Source: Arthrobacter sp. S41
GTDB lineage: Bacteria > Actinomycetota > Actinomycetes > Actinomycetales > Micrococcaceae
Direction: 5' to 3'
Assembly: GCF_004320535.1 (NCBI RefSeq)
Contig: NZ_SIHY01000002.1
Location: 186,001-250,000 of the forward strand
DNA length: 64,000 bases
Shown: positions 8,514 to 18,145 of the stretch, piece after piece
Numbering within the stretch: the first letter of the stretch is position 1
Layout of the letters: each line of letters begins with the position of its first letter
Translations under genes and position numbers: made by a program
Notes under the pieces: generated by a model
What the model saw: only the letters and a program-made list of their open reading frames with translations
What the model was told of the DNA's origin: nothing
Databases searched by the model: none

Positions 8514-9767
8514 CTAGCGCTTCGCCGGGTGGCGCATGATCCAGAACCACACGACTGCGATCAGAGCGGCGCCTACCCACCCAATGAGCGCAGCGACGAT
8601 TCCGAAGGCGCTACCCAGAACACCACCGAGCAGGCTTCCCAGCGGTATGGCGCCAAAGGTAAAGAGTCGGCGAGCACTAAGCACTCGGCCTAATAACGCT
8701 TCCGGAACAAGTTCCACCAGCCATGAGGAGGCCGCGATATTAAAGATCAACGTCGCACTCCCCCATCCCAGTGCGTGGATGGCTAGCAATACGATGCTCC
8801 AAAAATCGCCGACAAAGGCGGCTAACAATACAAATCCGGCCAAGATTGTCTGGACTACTCCGGTTAACATCAGTAACTTCGCCGCCGAGTAGTGTCCTAC
8901 TACTTTGCTGGCAGCCATGGCTCCAATCAGTCCGCCAACCGCGCAAACCGAGGCATAAAGACCGAACCCGACTTCGCCGAAGCCTAGGTCATTGATGATG
9001 AAGATGGCTTCAACGGAGGAGCCGATGGCTAATCCCAGATTGGAAAGTGCCACAACCATCGTCACGGTTCTAAGTTCTCGGTGTGCAAACAGGTACTTGA
9101 CACCGGCGAGGACAGCACCTTCTTCCGGCGTTGGCCCCTGAGCTAGATCTGCCTTGGGCACATGGCGATGATCGCGAATCCGCAATGCGAGCATGAGTGC
9201 CAATACGGCCAACGCTGCAGATATACCCAGCAGAGCTGGTGCGCCGAGCAAGGCAAATCCGGTACCGGCGAGCGCTGGCACGATGACCGTCATCGATTGG
9301 TCTGCCGCGCTGAGTCGGGCTATGAGCTTGCTGATGCTCGAAGACCTGCGTTCAGGACCCATTCCGATAAGTCGCGGAACGGCCGAGGTCTGCGCAGTTT
9401 CCGAAAATACGTTGCAGACACCTAACAAGGTGCACAGCAGCATGCCCATGGCGATGCTTAGCACGCCGGCAAACGCCAAGATCGCCAGGCACATCATCAC
9501 GGCGATTTTTCCGCTCAGTCCAATACGCAGGAAACGCAGTGCCGAGTATTTGTCGACCAGATGACCAGCCGGGACGCTGGCGAAAACAAAAGCCAGCGAG
9601 CCCAGTGTGTTGAGCAAGCCCATCTGGAATGCGCTCGCTCCCAGTGCTGAGACAAAGAGCAAGTCAATCGTGATGTCACCCAAGCCTCGAGCGGCGGCGT
9701 CGGACGCGTTGGAAGTAATCAAGTAGCGCTGGCTACGTTGACTTCCCCTGGCCTCATCGATGGTCAC
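8514..9767 (-). CDS. MFS transporter, possible siderophore exporter
   Basis: Major facilitator of 417 residues with about 12 hydrophobic helices and the MFS loop motif as GHLVDKYSALRFLR. The overall layout resembles the multidrug-efflux-like MFS proteins often found beside siderophore operons. It is divergent from the desferrioxamine-type operon, with starts 317 bp apart, which suggests export of the hydroxamate product; this is inference from context. A weak iron-box-like sequence (11 of 19 matches) lies at 9824-9842 on its own strand. No uptake system is adjacent. Confidence 0.8.
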   Translation of the reverse strand: MTIDEARGSQRSQRYLITSNASDAAARGLGDITIDLLFVSALGASAFQMGLLNTLGSLAFVFASVPAGHLVDKYSALRFLRIGLSGKIAVMMCLAILAFAGVLSIAMGMLLCTLLGVCNVFSETAQTSAVPRLIGMGPERRSSSISKLIARLSAADQSMTVIVPALAGTGFALLGAPALLGISAALAVLALMLALRIRDHRHVPKADLAQGPTPEEGAVLAGVKYLFAHRELRTVTMVVALSNLGLAIGSSVEAIFIINDLGFGEVGFGLYASVCAVGGLIGAMAASKVVGHYSAAKLLMLTGVVQTILAGFVLLAAFVGDFWSIVLLAIHALGWGSATLIFNIAASSWLVELVPEALLGRVLSARRLFTFGAIPLGSLLGGVLGSAFGIVAALIGWVGAALIAVVWFWIMRHPAKR

Positions 9768-10084
9768 CTGAGTCTCCTTGATAACCGCTTGAGCATATTT
9801 GGATTACCCGCAAATTGCAATCAAACAATTAGTGAAACCTAAAAAGGCTAGAACCCGAGGACTTCATGCGGCATTCGCACTCTCAGGGTAAATAGATGAA
9901 GCTTCAAACATCAGGTCAACGGTCAATTTATCACAACAGGCGCACCCAGCAAGCAAAATGTCGAAAAAATCTCGCCGCGACTCGACATGGGTTAGTCGGT
10001 TTGCATTAACTAATTACTTTGTGTTGTTAATAGATTCTTGTTAGGTGAGCCTGACCAAATATATTTCGATCCTATCTGAGGAGC
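9768..10084. other. Divergent spacer MFS / siderophore operon
   Basis: A 317-bp spacer, AT-rich toward the operon side. It holds the IdeR-type box at 10041-10059 and a weaker candidate at 9824-9842. I see no gene or further repeat in it. Confidence 0.5.
10041..10059 (+). promoter_or_regulatory. IdeR/DmdR-type iron box of the siderophore operon
   Basis: TTAGGTGAGCCTGACCAAA matches the actinobacterial 19-bp iron box TTAGGTTAGGCTAACCTAA at 15 of 19 positions and keeps its dyad. It lies 26 bp before the first start codon, where an Fe-loaded DtxR-family repressor would block transcription in iron-replete cells. Confidence 0.8.
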
Positions 10085-11611
10085 ATGCTCTTGGGTGCCT
10101 CACTACCTACCCTGCAATTCCCTGATGTTCCAGTGCCGCTCTACGACAACGCGCTCTTGTGCGCGAGTACGGCGGAAATCTACGAAGAAACCTCTCACAG
10201 GGCAGCAACCATTGTCGCCAACAAGTTCAAAACCGTTCACGCCCCCACGACCGGACCGACCCCACAAGAGATGGCAACCAAGATCAACCACGTTGATCTG
10301 CATCTTCCCCTCGGTACCACCGAGGAGTCATTCGCGGAACTCAACGACCTGTACCTCAAGGACGCGGTGTACTTCCACGACACGAAGTACGCCGCACACC
10401 TGAACTGCCCTGTAGCGTTGCCGGCAGTCGTGGCAGAAAACTTCGTTACCAGCATCAACACCTCAATGGATACCTTCGACCAAAGCGCGGCGGCCACACA
10501 CATTGAGCGAAAATTGGTTGACTTCACCGCTAGCCTCATCGGCTACGACTCAGTACAGGCTGATGGGATCTTCACCTCCGGTGGCACTCAGTCCAACCTG
10601 CAGGCGATGCTCATCGCTCGCAACACCGCCACAGCCAAACTGAAAGGCCCATTGCCTCAGCGACTGGCCAACTTGAGAATTTACTGCTCCGAAGACGCGC
10701 ACTTCTCGATCCGCAACGCAGCGATGCTTCTAGGACTGGGCTACGAAGCAGCTGTTGCCATCTCTACCGATGCCCAGCACCGCATGGATGCTCAGGCCCT
10801 ACGAGCCCAACTAATTCAGGATTGTAAATCCGGGCTGGTACCCATGGCGATTTCAGCCACCAGCGGGACCACCGACTTCGGCGCCATCGATCCGTTACCG
10901 GAACTACGTCAGCTGGCTACCGAGTTCGGCGCCTGGCTGCATGTTGATGCCGCCTATGGATGCGGGCTACTACTTTCAGAACGACACCGGCATCGTCTGG
11001 ATGGTATCGAACAGGCTGACTCGGTGACCGTGGATTATCACAAGTCCTTCTTCCAGCCCATCGGTTCCAGTGCTTTGATCGTAAAAGCGGCATCAAGTTT
11101 TGAATCGATCGCGCACTACGCCGAATACCTCAATCCGGTCTCCGAGGCAGCCGCTACTCCTAATCAGGTGTCAAAGTCTTTGCAGACTACGCGCCGCTTT
11201 GACGCTCTGAAATTGTGGGTAACCCTACGCACGCTCGGCGTCCAACGTCTGGGATCAATGTTTGATCAAGTCATCGCCCTGGCCGAAGACGCGCAACAAG
11301 AAGTCGCCATGCGCGCCCAACTTCACCTGGTTGCCGATGTCCAGCTAAGCACTTTGGTCTTCTCCTTCGAAGACCCCAGCCATCCATTGGAAATTGAAGA
11401 GCACAACCAGCTGGCCAACCAGATCCGTCAACGCCTGTATTCCAGCGGTGAAGCAATGATCGCTGCCACCACTGTGGCTGGCAAACGCCTGCTCAAGCTC
11501 ACATTGCTCAACCCCAACACCACGCTGAGCGATATCAGCGAAATCCTCGACGCTATTTGCCGCACCGGCACGCAGATCCTCACCGAGCGCACCACTGGAG
11601 AAAACGCATGA
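10085..11611 (+). CDS. desA: PLP-dependent lysine decarboxylase of siderophore synthesis (DesA-like)
   Basis: Group II PLP decarboxylase of 508 residues. By its operon it should convert lysine to cadaverine, the first step to desferrioxamine-type hydroxamates. The cofactor motif HVDAAYG (D288) and the Schiff-base lysine K320 in VDYHKSFFQP are present, as is the substrate loop SGGTQSNLQ. Relatives act on 2,4-diaminobutyrate, so the substrate rests on context. ATG at 10085 lies only 2 nt after GAGGAG; a TTG at 10091 has better spacing and could be the true start. It overlaps the next gene by 4 nt (ATGA). Confidence 0.88.
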   Translation: MLLGASLPTLQFPDVPVPLYDNALLCASTAEIYEETSHRAATIVANKFKTVHAPTTGPTPQEMATKINHVDLHLPLGTTEESFAELNDLYLKDAVYFHDTKYAAHLNCPVALPAVVAENFVTSINTSMDTFDQSAAATHIERKLVDFTASLIGYDSVQADGIFTSGGTQSNLQAMLIARNTATAKLKGPLPQRLANLRIYCSEDAHFSIRNAAMLLGLGYEAAVAISTDAQHRMDAQALRAQLIQDCKSGLVPMAISATSGTTDFGAIDPLPELRQLATEFGAWLHVDAAYGCGLLLSERHRHRLDGIEQADSVTVDYHKSFFQPIGSSALIVKAASSFESIAHYAEYLNPVSEAAATPNQVSKSLQTTRRFDALKLWVTLRTLGVQRLGSMFDQVIALAEDAQQEVAMRAQLHLVADVQLSTLVFSFEDPSHPLEIEEHNQLANQIRQRLYSSGEAMIAATTVAGKRLLKLTLLNPNTTLSDISEILDAICRTGTQILTERTTGENA

Positions 11612-12954
11612 ATCAGCCAAACGAACACTTTGATGTTATTGCCATCGGAGCGGGCCCCTTCAACCTTGGTTTTGCTGCACTGACCGATGGAATTGAGGAC
11701 TTCAACGTTGCTGTCCTCGAAGCCGGCGACCAGTTCATCTGGCATCCAGGCATGATGCTGCCCGGGACCCACTTGCAGGTTCCATTTATGGCCGATCTGG
11801 TGACCCTTGCCGACCCCACCAACAAATACTCATTCCTGAACTATCTCAAGAGCAAACAGCGGATCTACCCGTTTTATATCCGCGAAGACTTTTACGCGCT
11901 ACGTCAGGAGTACTCCAACTATTTGGCGTGGGCCGCTGAAAATATTCACAGTGTGCGTTTTGGCCACCGCGTATTGGAAACCGAATACCGCGATGGCCGC
12001 TACCACCTGTCGGTATTGACCGAAGCTGGTCTGAGCCACTTCACCGCCAACAAACTAGTACTCGGAACCGGCACCCAACCATTCTTGCCACCGGTGATTA
12101 CCGACGCCGCTGCCAAGACCGGCAAAATTATCCACTCCAGCCAATACCTCTTCGAGCGTGATGCCTTACTAGCGCCTGCCGGTGATACCTCACGCCCGCA
12201 AGTGCACTGCGTTGTAGGCAGCGGTCAGAGCGCAGCAGAAATCTTCCTTGATCTACTGCGGAGCGTGCCAGAAGATGATCACCTCATCTGGGCTACTCGT
12301 TCTGAACGCTACTTCCCGCTGGAATACACCAAACTCACTTTGGAAATGACTTCGCCGGAATATATCGACCACTTCCACGGCCTGCCTATGGCCAAACGCG
12401 ATCAGCTTAATGCGGAGCAGAAGGGTCTATATAAAGGCATCAACGCGGATCTGATCAATGAGATCCACGAAGAGCTTTATGAACGCAGCATTGATGGTGC
12501 AGCCAATGTGCACCTTCGCACCGGTTGCGCCGCGAAGAATATCGACGTGGTTGCCGAAGGCATCGCCATCAGCTTGCATCATGAGCGCACCGATGAGGAC
12601 CTAGATTTTGTCGTCGACAATCTGGTGATGGCTACCGGCTACCGTGCAGGTGTCCCGGACTTCCTCAGCGGGATTTCCCAACGCATCGAATACCTGGCCG
12701 ATGGCCGGTTCAACGTTGACCGCGAGTATTCAATCGGTAGTGAGCAGGACATCTTTGTGCAAAACGCTGAACTGCACACCCATGGCTTCACCGCGCCAGA
12801 TCTTGGCATGGGGGCCTACCGTAATTCGGTCATCATCAACCGCATCGCCGGCCGCGAGGTGTACCCGGTCGAAGAGCGAATCGCCTTCCAAGAATTTGGG
12901 GCAGCTCAGCTGACTGGACTACCGACCGCCTCCCCCGCCAACCTGCACGCCTAA
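11608..12954 (+). CDS. desB: Lysine/cadaverine N-hydroxylase (DesB/IucD-like)
   Basis: Flavin-dependent N-monooxygenase of 448 residues; with FAD, NADPH and O2 it hydroxylates the terminal amine of the diamine to give the hydroxamate nitrogen. The FAD site is IAIGAGPFNLGFAAL near the N-terminus. The NADPH site is VVGSGQSAAEIFLDLL in mid-protein, and ATGYR is near the C-terminus, all as in the IucD/PvdA family. ATG at 11608 has GGAGAAAACGC upstream and overlaps the desA stop. A longer frame from 11557 has no matching signal. The 12-bp gap to the next gene suggests translational coupling. Confidence 0.92.
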   Translation: MNQPNEHFDVIAIGAGPFNLGFAALTDGIEDFNVAVLEAGDQFIWHPGMMLPGTHLQVPFMADLVTLADPTNKYSFLNYLKSKQRIYPFYIREDFYALRQEYSNYLAWAAENIHSVRFGHRVLETEYRDGRYHLSVLTEAGLSHFTANKLVLGTGTQPFLPPVITDAAAKTGKIIHSSQYLFERDALLAPAGDTSRPQVHCVVGSGQSAAEIFLDLLRSVPEDDHLIWATRSERYFPLEYTKLTLEMTSPEYIDHFHGLPMAKRDQLNAEQKGLYKGINADLINEIHEELYERSIDGAANVHLRTGCAAKNIDVVAEGIAISLHHERTDEDLDFVVDNLVMATGYRAGVPDFLSGISQRIEYLADGRFNVDREYSIGSEQDIFVQNAELHTHGFTAPDLGMGAYRNSVIINRIAGREVYPVEERIAFQEFGAAQLTGLPTASPANLHA

Positions 12955-12966
12955 GGACAAATATTC

Positions 12967-15315
12967 ATGCCTAACTACACTTTCCGCTCCGTTGCCCTGC
13001 CGCAAGACACCGACTTGCTGCATTCCTGGATCGCCACCGAACACGCCGCTTTCTGGGGCATGCCCAACGCTACGTCTAACGAAATCTTCGAGGAATACTC
13101 CAACTTGTTGGACACCGAAGACTACGCGGTGCTCCTAGGTCTGGATCACGATGGCACGGCTCGGTTCCTCATCGAGCTCTACAACCCGGCCACCTCGCCA
13201 CTAGCCGATGCGTATAACTACGTCCGAGGTGATCGCGGCCTCCACTTCTTGTCTCCAGCAACCCAGAGCCCTGCGCCGGGATTCACCCTAGAAGCCCTGA
13301 CTGCCGCAGCGCAGTATGCTTTCGCCAAGCCCGGCGTTCAGCGCCTTGTTGTTGAACCGGATGTTCGCAACAAGGCCATCCACGCACTGAATGCGCGTAT
13401 TGGTTTCCGACCGATTCGCCCCATCAAACTGGCCGAGCACGACGGTTCCACCAAGCAGGCACTTCTCTCGATTTGTACCCGCAACGACTTTGAGAGCGCC
13501 ACCGGCAACAACCTAAGTTCTTCCTTCCTTAGCCCCGAACAGTGGGAGCAAGCCAACAGGCATGTGCTGGCCAAAGCCCTGGGCGAGTTCTCACACGAAC
13601 GACTTTTGGAACCGGCCGAACAAGGTGATGACACCTACTGTGTGCAGAAACAGGGACATCGTTATCTCTTCACGGCACGTCGTTTCCAGCTCAACCACTG
13701 GTTAGTTCAGCCGGCCAGCATCGAACATCTAGAATTCATCGACGGATCCTGGCAACCTGCAGACGTGGATGTCATCAACTTCGTCACGCTGTTCGCCACT
13801 GAACTCACGCTGAACCCTGCGCAGTTGCCGACCTATTTGGAAGAGCTCTCCTCCACGCTGTCCAGCCACTGCTACAAGCAGGTGCACACCACCCATGATT
13901 CGGCGGCTTTGGCACAATTCCCAGGCACCGAAGCACAATCCTTCCAGCTCATTGAGTCGTCAATGACCGAAGGCCACCCGTGCTTTGTCGCCAACAACGG
14001 ACGCATGGGTGTGGGACGTAGCGACTATCTACGTTTTGCCCCCGAGACCGGTTCCGCGCTGAACCTCGGCTGGGCTGCCGCCCACACATCGCGTGCCCAG
14101 TTCGATTCCATCAGCACCCTGGATTATGAAACGCTGCTGGCCGAAGAGCTGAGCCCGGAGGAACGCAAACAGCTCGATGACGCGTTAGCATCGGCATTGT
14201 TTGGCACCGGATACTCGCCTGAGGATTACATCTTCATGCCGGTGCACCCGTGGCAGTGGGAAAACCGTTTGTCCATCACCTTCGCCAACGATATTGCCCG
14301 CAAACAGCTCATCTGGCTTGGCTCTAGTCACGATGAGTACCAAGCCCAGCAGTCGATCCGCACCTTCTTCAACCTCTCGAAGCCAACTCGCCACTACGTG
14401 AAAACCGCGATGTCGATCCTGAATATGGGCTTCATGCGTGGACTCAGCGCCGAGTACATGAAAGTCACCCCGGCTATCAATCAATGGTTGGGAGAACTGT
14501 TCGAGAACGACCCAGTACTCAGCGCTCAACCAGTTTCGCTGCTGCGCGAAGTGGCCGCGGTGGGCTATCGCAATCCTCAGTTTGAAGCGGCCACCGTGAA
14601 ATCAGATCCACAGCGCAAGATGCTGGCCGCCTTGTGGCGCGAGTCGCCGATCAACCTCCTGGAAGAAGACCAAAAGTTGGCCACCATGGCCAGCCTGCTA
14701 CACGTGGATGCCCAAGGTCGTTCTTTCGCCGCCGCGCTGATTCGTCGCAGCGGTTTGGCACCGTCGACTTGGCTGGCGCAGTATCTTGATGCTTACTTGG
14801 TGCCGTTGGTCCACTGTTTGGCCGCCTACGATCTGGTCTTCATGCCACACGGGGAAAACGTGATCATGGTTCTGGAAAACGGTGCGGTTCGCAAGGTTCT
14901 GCATAAGGATCTGGGCGAAGAGGTAGCGGTGCTTTCTGACAGTGTAGAGCTACCTGAAGAAATTCGTCGGGTACGTACCGGTGGTGATCCGGTGCTCTCG
15001 GTCTTCACCGACGTCTTTGATTCGTTCTTCCGCTTCCTTGCTCCGCTGTTGGACAACGAAGGTGTACTGGCAGAAGAAGAGTTCTGGAGCGTTGTTGCGC
15101 AACGCTTGCTGGAATACCGTTCAGAGCATCCGCAGTTTGCTGGGCGCTTTGACGAGTTGGGACTCTTTGAGTCTTCCTTCCCGCTCTCGTGCCTGAACCG
15201 ATTGCAGTTGCGCAATCATCAGCAAATGCTTGATCTCACCGATCAGTCCTCAGGTCTGCTTTATGCCGGCGACCTGGAAAATCCGCTGGCTACCGCGGTG
15301 ATTCCGGCAAGCTAG
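12967..15315 (+). CDS. Fused acyltransferase / NIS siderophore synthetase (DesC-DesD)
   Basis: A 782-residue two-domain enzyme. Residues about 1-180 resemble the IucB/DesC acyltransferase family (RGLHFLSP; VQRLVVEPDVRNKAIHALNARIGFRP), which acylates the hydroxylated diamine. Residues about 190-782 are an NRPS-independent IucA/IucC synthetase with GHPCFVANNGRMG, FMPVHPWQWEN, SIRTFFNLSKPTRHYVKTA and HGENVIMVLENGAVRKVLHKD, plus the FhuF-like C-terminus. It would adenylate carboxylates and join, then possibly cyclise, the hydroxamate units. In Streptomyces DesC and DesD are separate proteins; their lengths sum to about this size. Last gene of the operon, followed by a strong terminator. Confidence 0.9.
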   Translation: MPNYTFRSVALPQDTDLLHSWIATEHAAFWGMPNATSNEIFEEYSNLLDTEDYAVLLGLDHDGTARFLIELYNPATSPLADAYNYVRGDRGLHFLSPATQSPAPGFTLEALTAAAQYAFAKPGVQRLVVEPDVRNKAIHALNARIGFRPIRPIKLAEHDGSTKQALLSICTRNDFESATGNNLSSSFLSPEQWEQANRHVLAKALGEFSHERLLEPAEQGDDTYCVQKQGHRYLFTARRFQLNHWLVQPASIEHLEFIDGSWQPADVDVINFVTLFATELTLNPAQLPTYLEELSSTLSSHCYKQVHTTHDSAALAQFPGTEAQSFQLIESSMTEGHPCFVANNGRMGVGRSDYLRFAPETGSALNLGWAAAHTSRAQFDSISTLDYETLLAEELSPEERKQLDDALASALFGTGYSPEDYIFMPVHPWQWENRLSITFANDIARKQLIWLGSSHDEYQAQQSIRTFFNLSKPTRHYVKTAMSILNMGFMRGLSAEYMKVTPAINQWLGELFENDPVLSAQPVSLLREVAAVGYRNPQFEAATVKSDPQRKMLAALWRESPINLLEEDQKLATMASLLHVDAQGRSFAAALIRRSGLAPSTWLAQYLDAYLVPLVHCLAAYDLVFMPHGENVIMVLENGAVRKVLHKDLGEEVAVLSDSVELPEEIRRVRTGGDPVLSVFTDVFDSFFRFLAPLLDNEGVLAEEEFWSVVAQRLLEYRSEHPQFAGRFDELGLFESSFPLSCLNRLQLRNHQQMLDLTDQSSGLLYAGDLENPLATAVIPAS

Positions 15316-15328
15316 ACCGTAGCTTTCG

Positions 15329-15372
15329 AACGCATCGCGTCACACAGTCATCGTGTGGCGCGATGCGTTTTT
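15329..15372 (+). terminator. Terminator of the siderophore operon
   Basis: A 17-bp stem (AACGCATCGCGTCACAC with GTGTGGCGCGATGCGTT, one G-T pair) with a 7-nt loop, followed by TTT. It sits 14 bp after the fused synthetase gene and also serves the convergent gene that ends at 15383. Confidence 0.9.
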
Positions 15373-15382
15373 CTTCTGGTTT

Positions 15383-16012
15383 TTAAGAAAGCCGCCGTCC
15401 AATCTGAGCGGCACCTTCACCGTCCAGCTTGGCCACGAAGTTTTTGCGCCCGGCCATGACCATCACCAAATCCAATAGTTTTCCAGTGACCGCCGGTCCC
15501 TCACCATGGGCAAATGGATAATCGGTGGCACTGAATCTCAGGTCTTTGACCAACGTATGGCTGTTGACGGCAAAGTTCTTCGTTGCCATAAAACTTGCGA
15601 CGAGCCTGAGGCTTTGACGCGATGGCTCCAGTTTGATGCCCAGCGGCACGGCAATGTCTTGGCCGTGAACGATTATTTCCGTCAGTAAGCCGTGCACTGA
15701 GTTCAGTGGCGCCACCGTTTTGTGTACTGTCTGCTCAAAATTTTCCCGCGTTGCTTCGGGGTCGGACCCCAAGTATCTACCAAGCAGGCGGTCATTATGC
15801 CGATCAGTGTTAAAGCCACTGCTGAGCATGTTGACGAGCCACGCGCCGGTGCCTGTTGCGCCTGCCGCGGCCAGATGCGCCACGACGTCACGAACCTGCC
15901 ACTGGTCACACAGCGTGGATTCCTGCCACTGCTGCGTGCTCAGATTTCCTAGAATCTCTGCAAGCTTTGCTCGTTCGATTCCAACCAATTCCCAATCGTG
16001 ATTCGCTCTCAC
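15383..16012 (-). CDS. Maleylpyruvate isomerase-like mycothiol-dependent (DinB-fold) protein
   Basis: Protein of about 209 residues of the mycothiol-dependent maleylpyruvate isomerase family. Marks are the N-terminal DinB-like bundle with LCDQWQVRDVVAHLAA (first metal His) and, mid-protein, LTEIIVHGQDIAVPLG, the second His motif of the family. Such enzymes often act in detoxification or thiol transfer with mycothiol; the substrate here is unknown. The GTG at 16012 has AAAGGAG 5 nt upstream; the longer frame to 16075 lacks a signal. Single gene. Confidence 0.8.
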   Translation of the reverse strand: MRANHDWELVGIERAKLAEILGNLSTQQWQESTLCDQWQVRDVVAHLAAAGATGTGAWLVNMLSSGFNTDRHNDRLLGRYLGSDPEATRENFEQTVHKTVAPLNSVHGLLTEIIVHGQDIAVPLGIKLEPSRQSLRLVASFMATKNFAVNSHTLVKDLRFSATDYPFAHGEGPAVTGKLLDLVMVMAGRKNFVAKLDGEGAAQIGRRLS

Positions 16013-16145
16013 GGCGCTCCTTTCCAAGGCAGCGTATTTCAGCTGTAGTCCCCACCCTAGCGTGGGTCCCGACATGGCGAACGAGAGTGTAATAATCCAG
16101 AAATCGCCATTCCTGATTTGTTCCGTGCTAGTTTAGTTATCACAA

Positions 16146-16160
16146 TTGAACAGTGTTCAA
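16146..16160. promoter_or_regulatory. BioQ-like operator upstream of bioB
   Basis: TTGAACAGTGTTCAA is a perfect 7-1-7 palindrome, 42 bp before the bioB start. It matches the TGAAC-N3-GTT core known for the TetR-family biotin repressor BioQ of Corynebacterium and Mycobacterium. No bioQ gene is in the window, so the link is by motif only. Confidence 0.65.
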
Positions 16161-16201
16161 GAATCTGTAGGACGCCGCTACCAACAACATCTAAGGGATC
16201 C

Positions 16202-17359
16202 ATGTCAGCCGAAACCCAACCAAAAAACACCACAACTTTCGCTGAACTAGCTACACGCATCAAGCAGGGCCACCGACTGGCAACCAGTGAAGCCCTTGGC
16301 CTACTTTCTACCAGCGACGCCGATACCTTCAGATTGGTCAATGAAGCTGGGCGACTACGACGTAGATATTTTGGCAACACGGTCAAGGTGAACTATCTGG
16401 TGAATCTCAAATCAGGCCTGTGCCCCGAAGATTGCACGTACTGCTCCCAGCGCCTTGGTTCCAAAGCACAAATCTTGAAATACACGTGGCTAAAAACCGA
16501 AGAGGCGGTGCACCAAGCCGGGCTGGGCATTGCAGGTGGTGCCTCGCGCGTTTGTCTTGTTGCGTCCGGAAAATCCCCTTCGGATCGCGATGTCGATCGC
16601 GTGGCGGGCCTAATTAACTCACTCAAGGACGAGCACCCTGGCGTTGAAGTATGCGCCTGCCTCGGAATTCTCAAGGATGGTCAGGCAGACCGCCTAAAAA
16701 CAGCGGGTGCCGACGCCTACAATCACAACCTGAATACCGCAGAGTCCATGTACCCGGAAATCTGCAGCACACATGACTTTGATGAGCGGGTGGCCACAGT
16801 TCAGCAGGCCCAAGCCAGCGGCCTGTCCCCTTGTTCAGGGCTCATCGTGGGGATGGGCGAATCTCATGAACAGCTTGTTGAGGCAGTATTTGCGCTGCGG
16901 GAACTGAACGCAGACTCCATTCCGATCAACTTCCTCATGCCCTTTGACGGCACTCCGCTTGAGGGAACATGGAACCTCACCCCGCTAGCTTGCCTACGAA
17001 TTCTTGCCCTGGTTCGCATGGCCTGCCCAGATAAGGAGGTGAGGATTGCCGGCGGTCGAGAAATGCATTTGCGCTCATTGCAGGCCACCGCGCTGGAGGT
17101 CGCCAATTCACTATTCCTCGGAGACTACCTAACCAGTGAGGGCCAGGATTCGCGGGCTGATCTACAGATGATCACCGACGCCGGATTTGTCGTTCTAGGA
17201 CAAAGCCATTCCGATGTCTCCACACAGACCGGCAACACGCTCAAACCGTGCTCCGACCATGGCTCGTGCGGTGGTGGTTGCTGCACCACCTCGCCGACAA
17301 ATATCGAACCGGCATTACGTCGGCGAGGGGCCGGAACGCAACAACTGCCCAACGCCTAG
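16202..17359 (+). CDS. bioB: Biotin synthase
   Basis: Radical-SAM enzyme of 385 residues that inserts sulfur into dethiobiotin in the last step of biotin synthesis. The [4Fe-4S] motif CPEDCTYC gives C74, C78 and C81. The [2Fe-2S] cluster residues lie in [19 protein letters not shown] and the HNLNT and RIAGGRE regions typical of BioB. A Cys-rich tail ([12 protein letters not shown]) is unusual in E. coli BioB but common in actinobacteria. ATG at 16202 has AAGGGATCC upstream; the frame from 16118 would include the operator. No bioA, bioD or bioF lies nearby. It ends 5 bp from the convergent map gene. Confidence 0.96.
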   Translation: MSAETQPKNTTTFAELATRIKQGHRLATSEALGLLSTSDADTFRLVNEAGRLRRRYFGNTVKVNYLVNLKSGLCPEDCTYCSQRLGSKAQILKYTWLKTEEAVHQAGLGIAGGASRVCLVASGKSPSDRDVDRVAGLINSLKDEHPGVEVCACLGILKDGQADRLKTAGADAYNHNLNTAESMYPEICSTHDFDERVATVQQAQASGLSPCSGLIVGMGESHEQLVEAVFALRELNADSIPINFLMPFDGTPLEGTWNLTPLACLRILALVRMACPDKEVRIAGGREMHLRSLQATALEVANSLFLGDYLTSEGQDSRADLQMITDAGFVVLGQSHSDVSTQTGNTLKPCSDHGSCGGGCCTTSPTNIEPALRRRGAGTQQLPNA

Positions 17360-17364
17360 TGGCA

Positions 17365-18138
17365 TTAACTGCGTGGCAGGGTCAGGATTTCCGCGCCGGT
17401 TTCGGTGATGGCAATAGTGTGCTCGGTGTGAGCAGTTCGGCAGCCGGTAGCACTACGCAAGGTCCAGCCGTCCTTGTCCATGATCAATCGATCCGTATTG
17501 GTCATGATCCATGGCTCCAGCGCCAGCAGCAGACCGGGGCGCAGTTTATAGCCACGGTTCGGGCGGCCGTCGTTGGATACGTGCGGATCTTGGTGCATGG
17601 TGCTGCCAATGCCGTGTCCACCAAATTCCATATTGACCTTGTACCCGGCGGCCTTGATGACCGACCCCATTGCATAGGAAAGGTCACCGACCTTGGCATC
17701 GGGCTTCGCTGCGGCAATTCCGGCGGCCAACGCGAGCTGCGTGGTTTTAATCAGCTTCTGATCTTCAGCAGAACCCGCGGAACCAACTACGAAGCTAATG
17801 GCAGCGTCCGCGGCGATGCCGTGCAGTTTAACTGCCAAATCCAGCGAGAGCAGGTCACCCTCGACCAGCTTGTAATCACGTGGCAGCCCATGCAGCACAG
17901 CGTCATTAACGCCGGTGCAGATGTAGTGAGCAAATGGACCATTACCGAAGGATGGCGCGTAGTCGACGTAGCAAGATTCGGCGCCTGCGGCCAGAATCAT
18001 CTCTTTGGTCCAGGCATCGATTTCTAGCAGATTTGTGCCTACTTGCACCCGCTCTTTGAGCGTGGCAAGAATGGTGCCTACTAGTTCTCCGGATGCGCGA
18101 GCCTTATCCACCTCAACGGGTGTAAGAATTTCAATCAT
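17365..18138 (-). CDS. map: Type I methionine aminopeptidase
   Basis: Cytoplasmic metalloprotease that removes the initiator Met; 257 residues from the ATG at 18138. The metal-binding site is visible as SLDLAVKLHGIAADAA (first Asp), MEFGGHGIGSTMHQDP (His) and, near the end, LALEPWIMT (Glu) and the final HTEHTIAITETG. No Shine-Dalgarno sequence precedes the ATG. A -10-like TATAGT lies exactly 7 nt upstream, so the mRNA is probably leaderless. The ORF extends 7 codons further to 18159, but that would include the promoter. Probably a second map copy, because the usual one sits in the ribosomal protein operon. Confidence 0.93.
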   Translation of the reverse strand: MIEILTPVEVDKARASGELVGTILATLKERVQVGTNLLEIDAWTKEMILAAGAESCYVDYAPSFGNGPFAHYICTGVNDAVLHGLPRDYKLVEGDLLSLDLAVKLHGIAADAAISFVVGSAGSAEDQKLIKTTQLALAAGIAAAKPDAKVGDLSYAMGSVIKAAGYKVNMEFGGHGIGSTMHQDPHVSNDGRPNRGYKLRPGLLLALEPWIMTNTDRLIMDKDGWTLRSATGCRTAHTEHTIAITETGAEILTLPRS

Positions 18139-18145
18139 GCCAATA

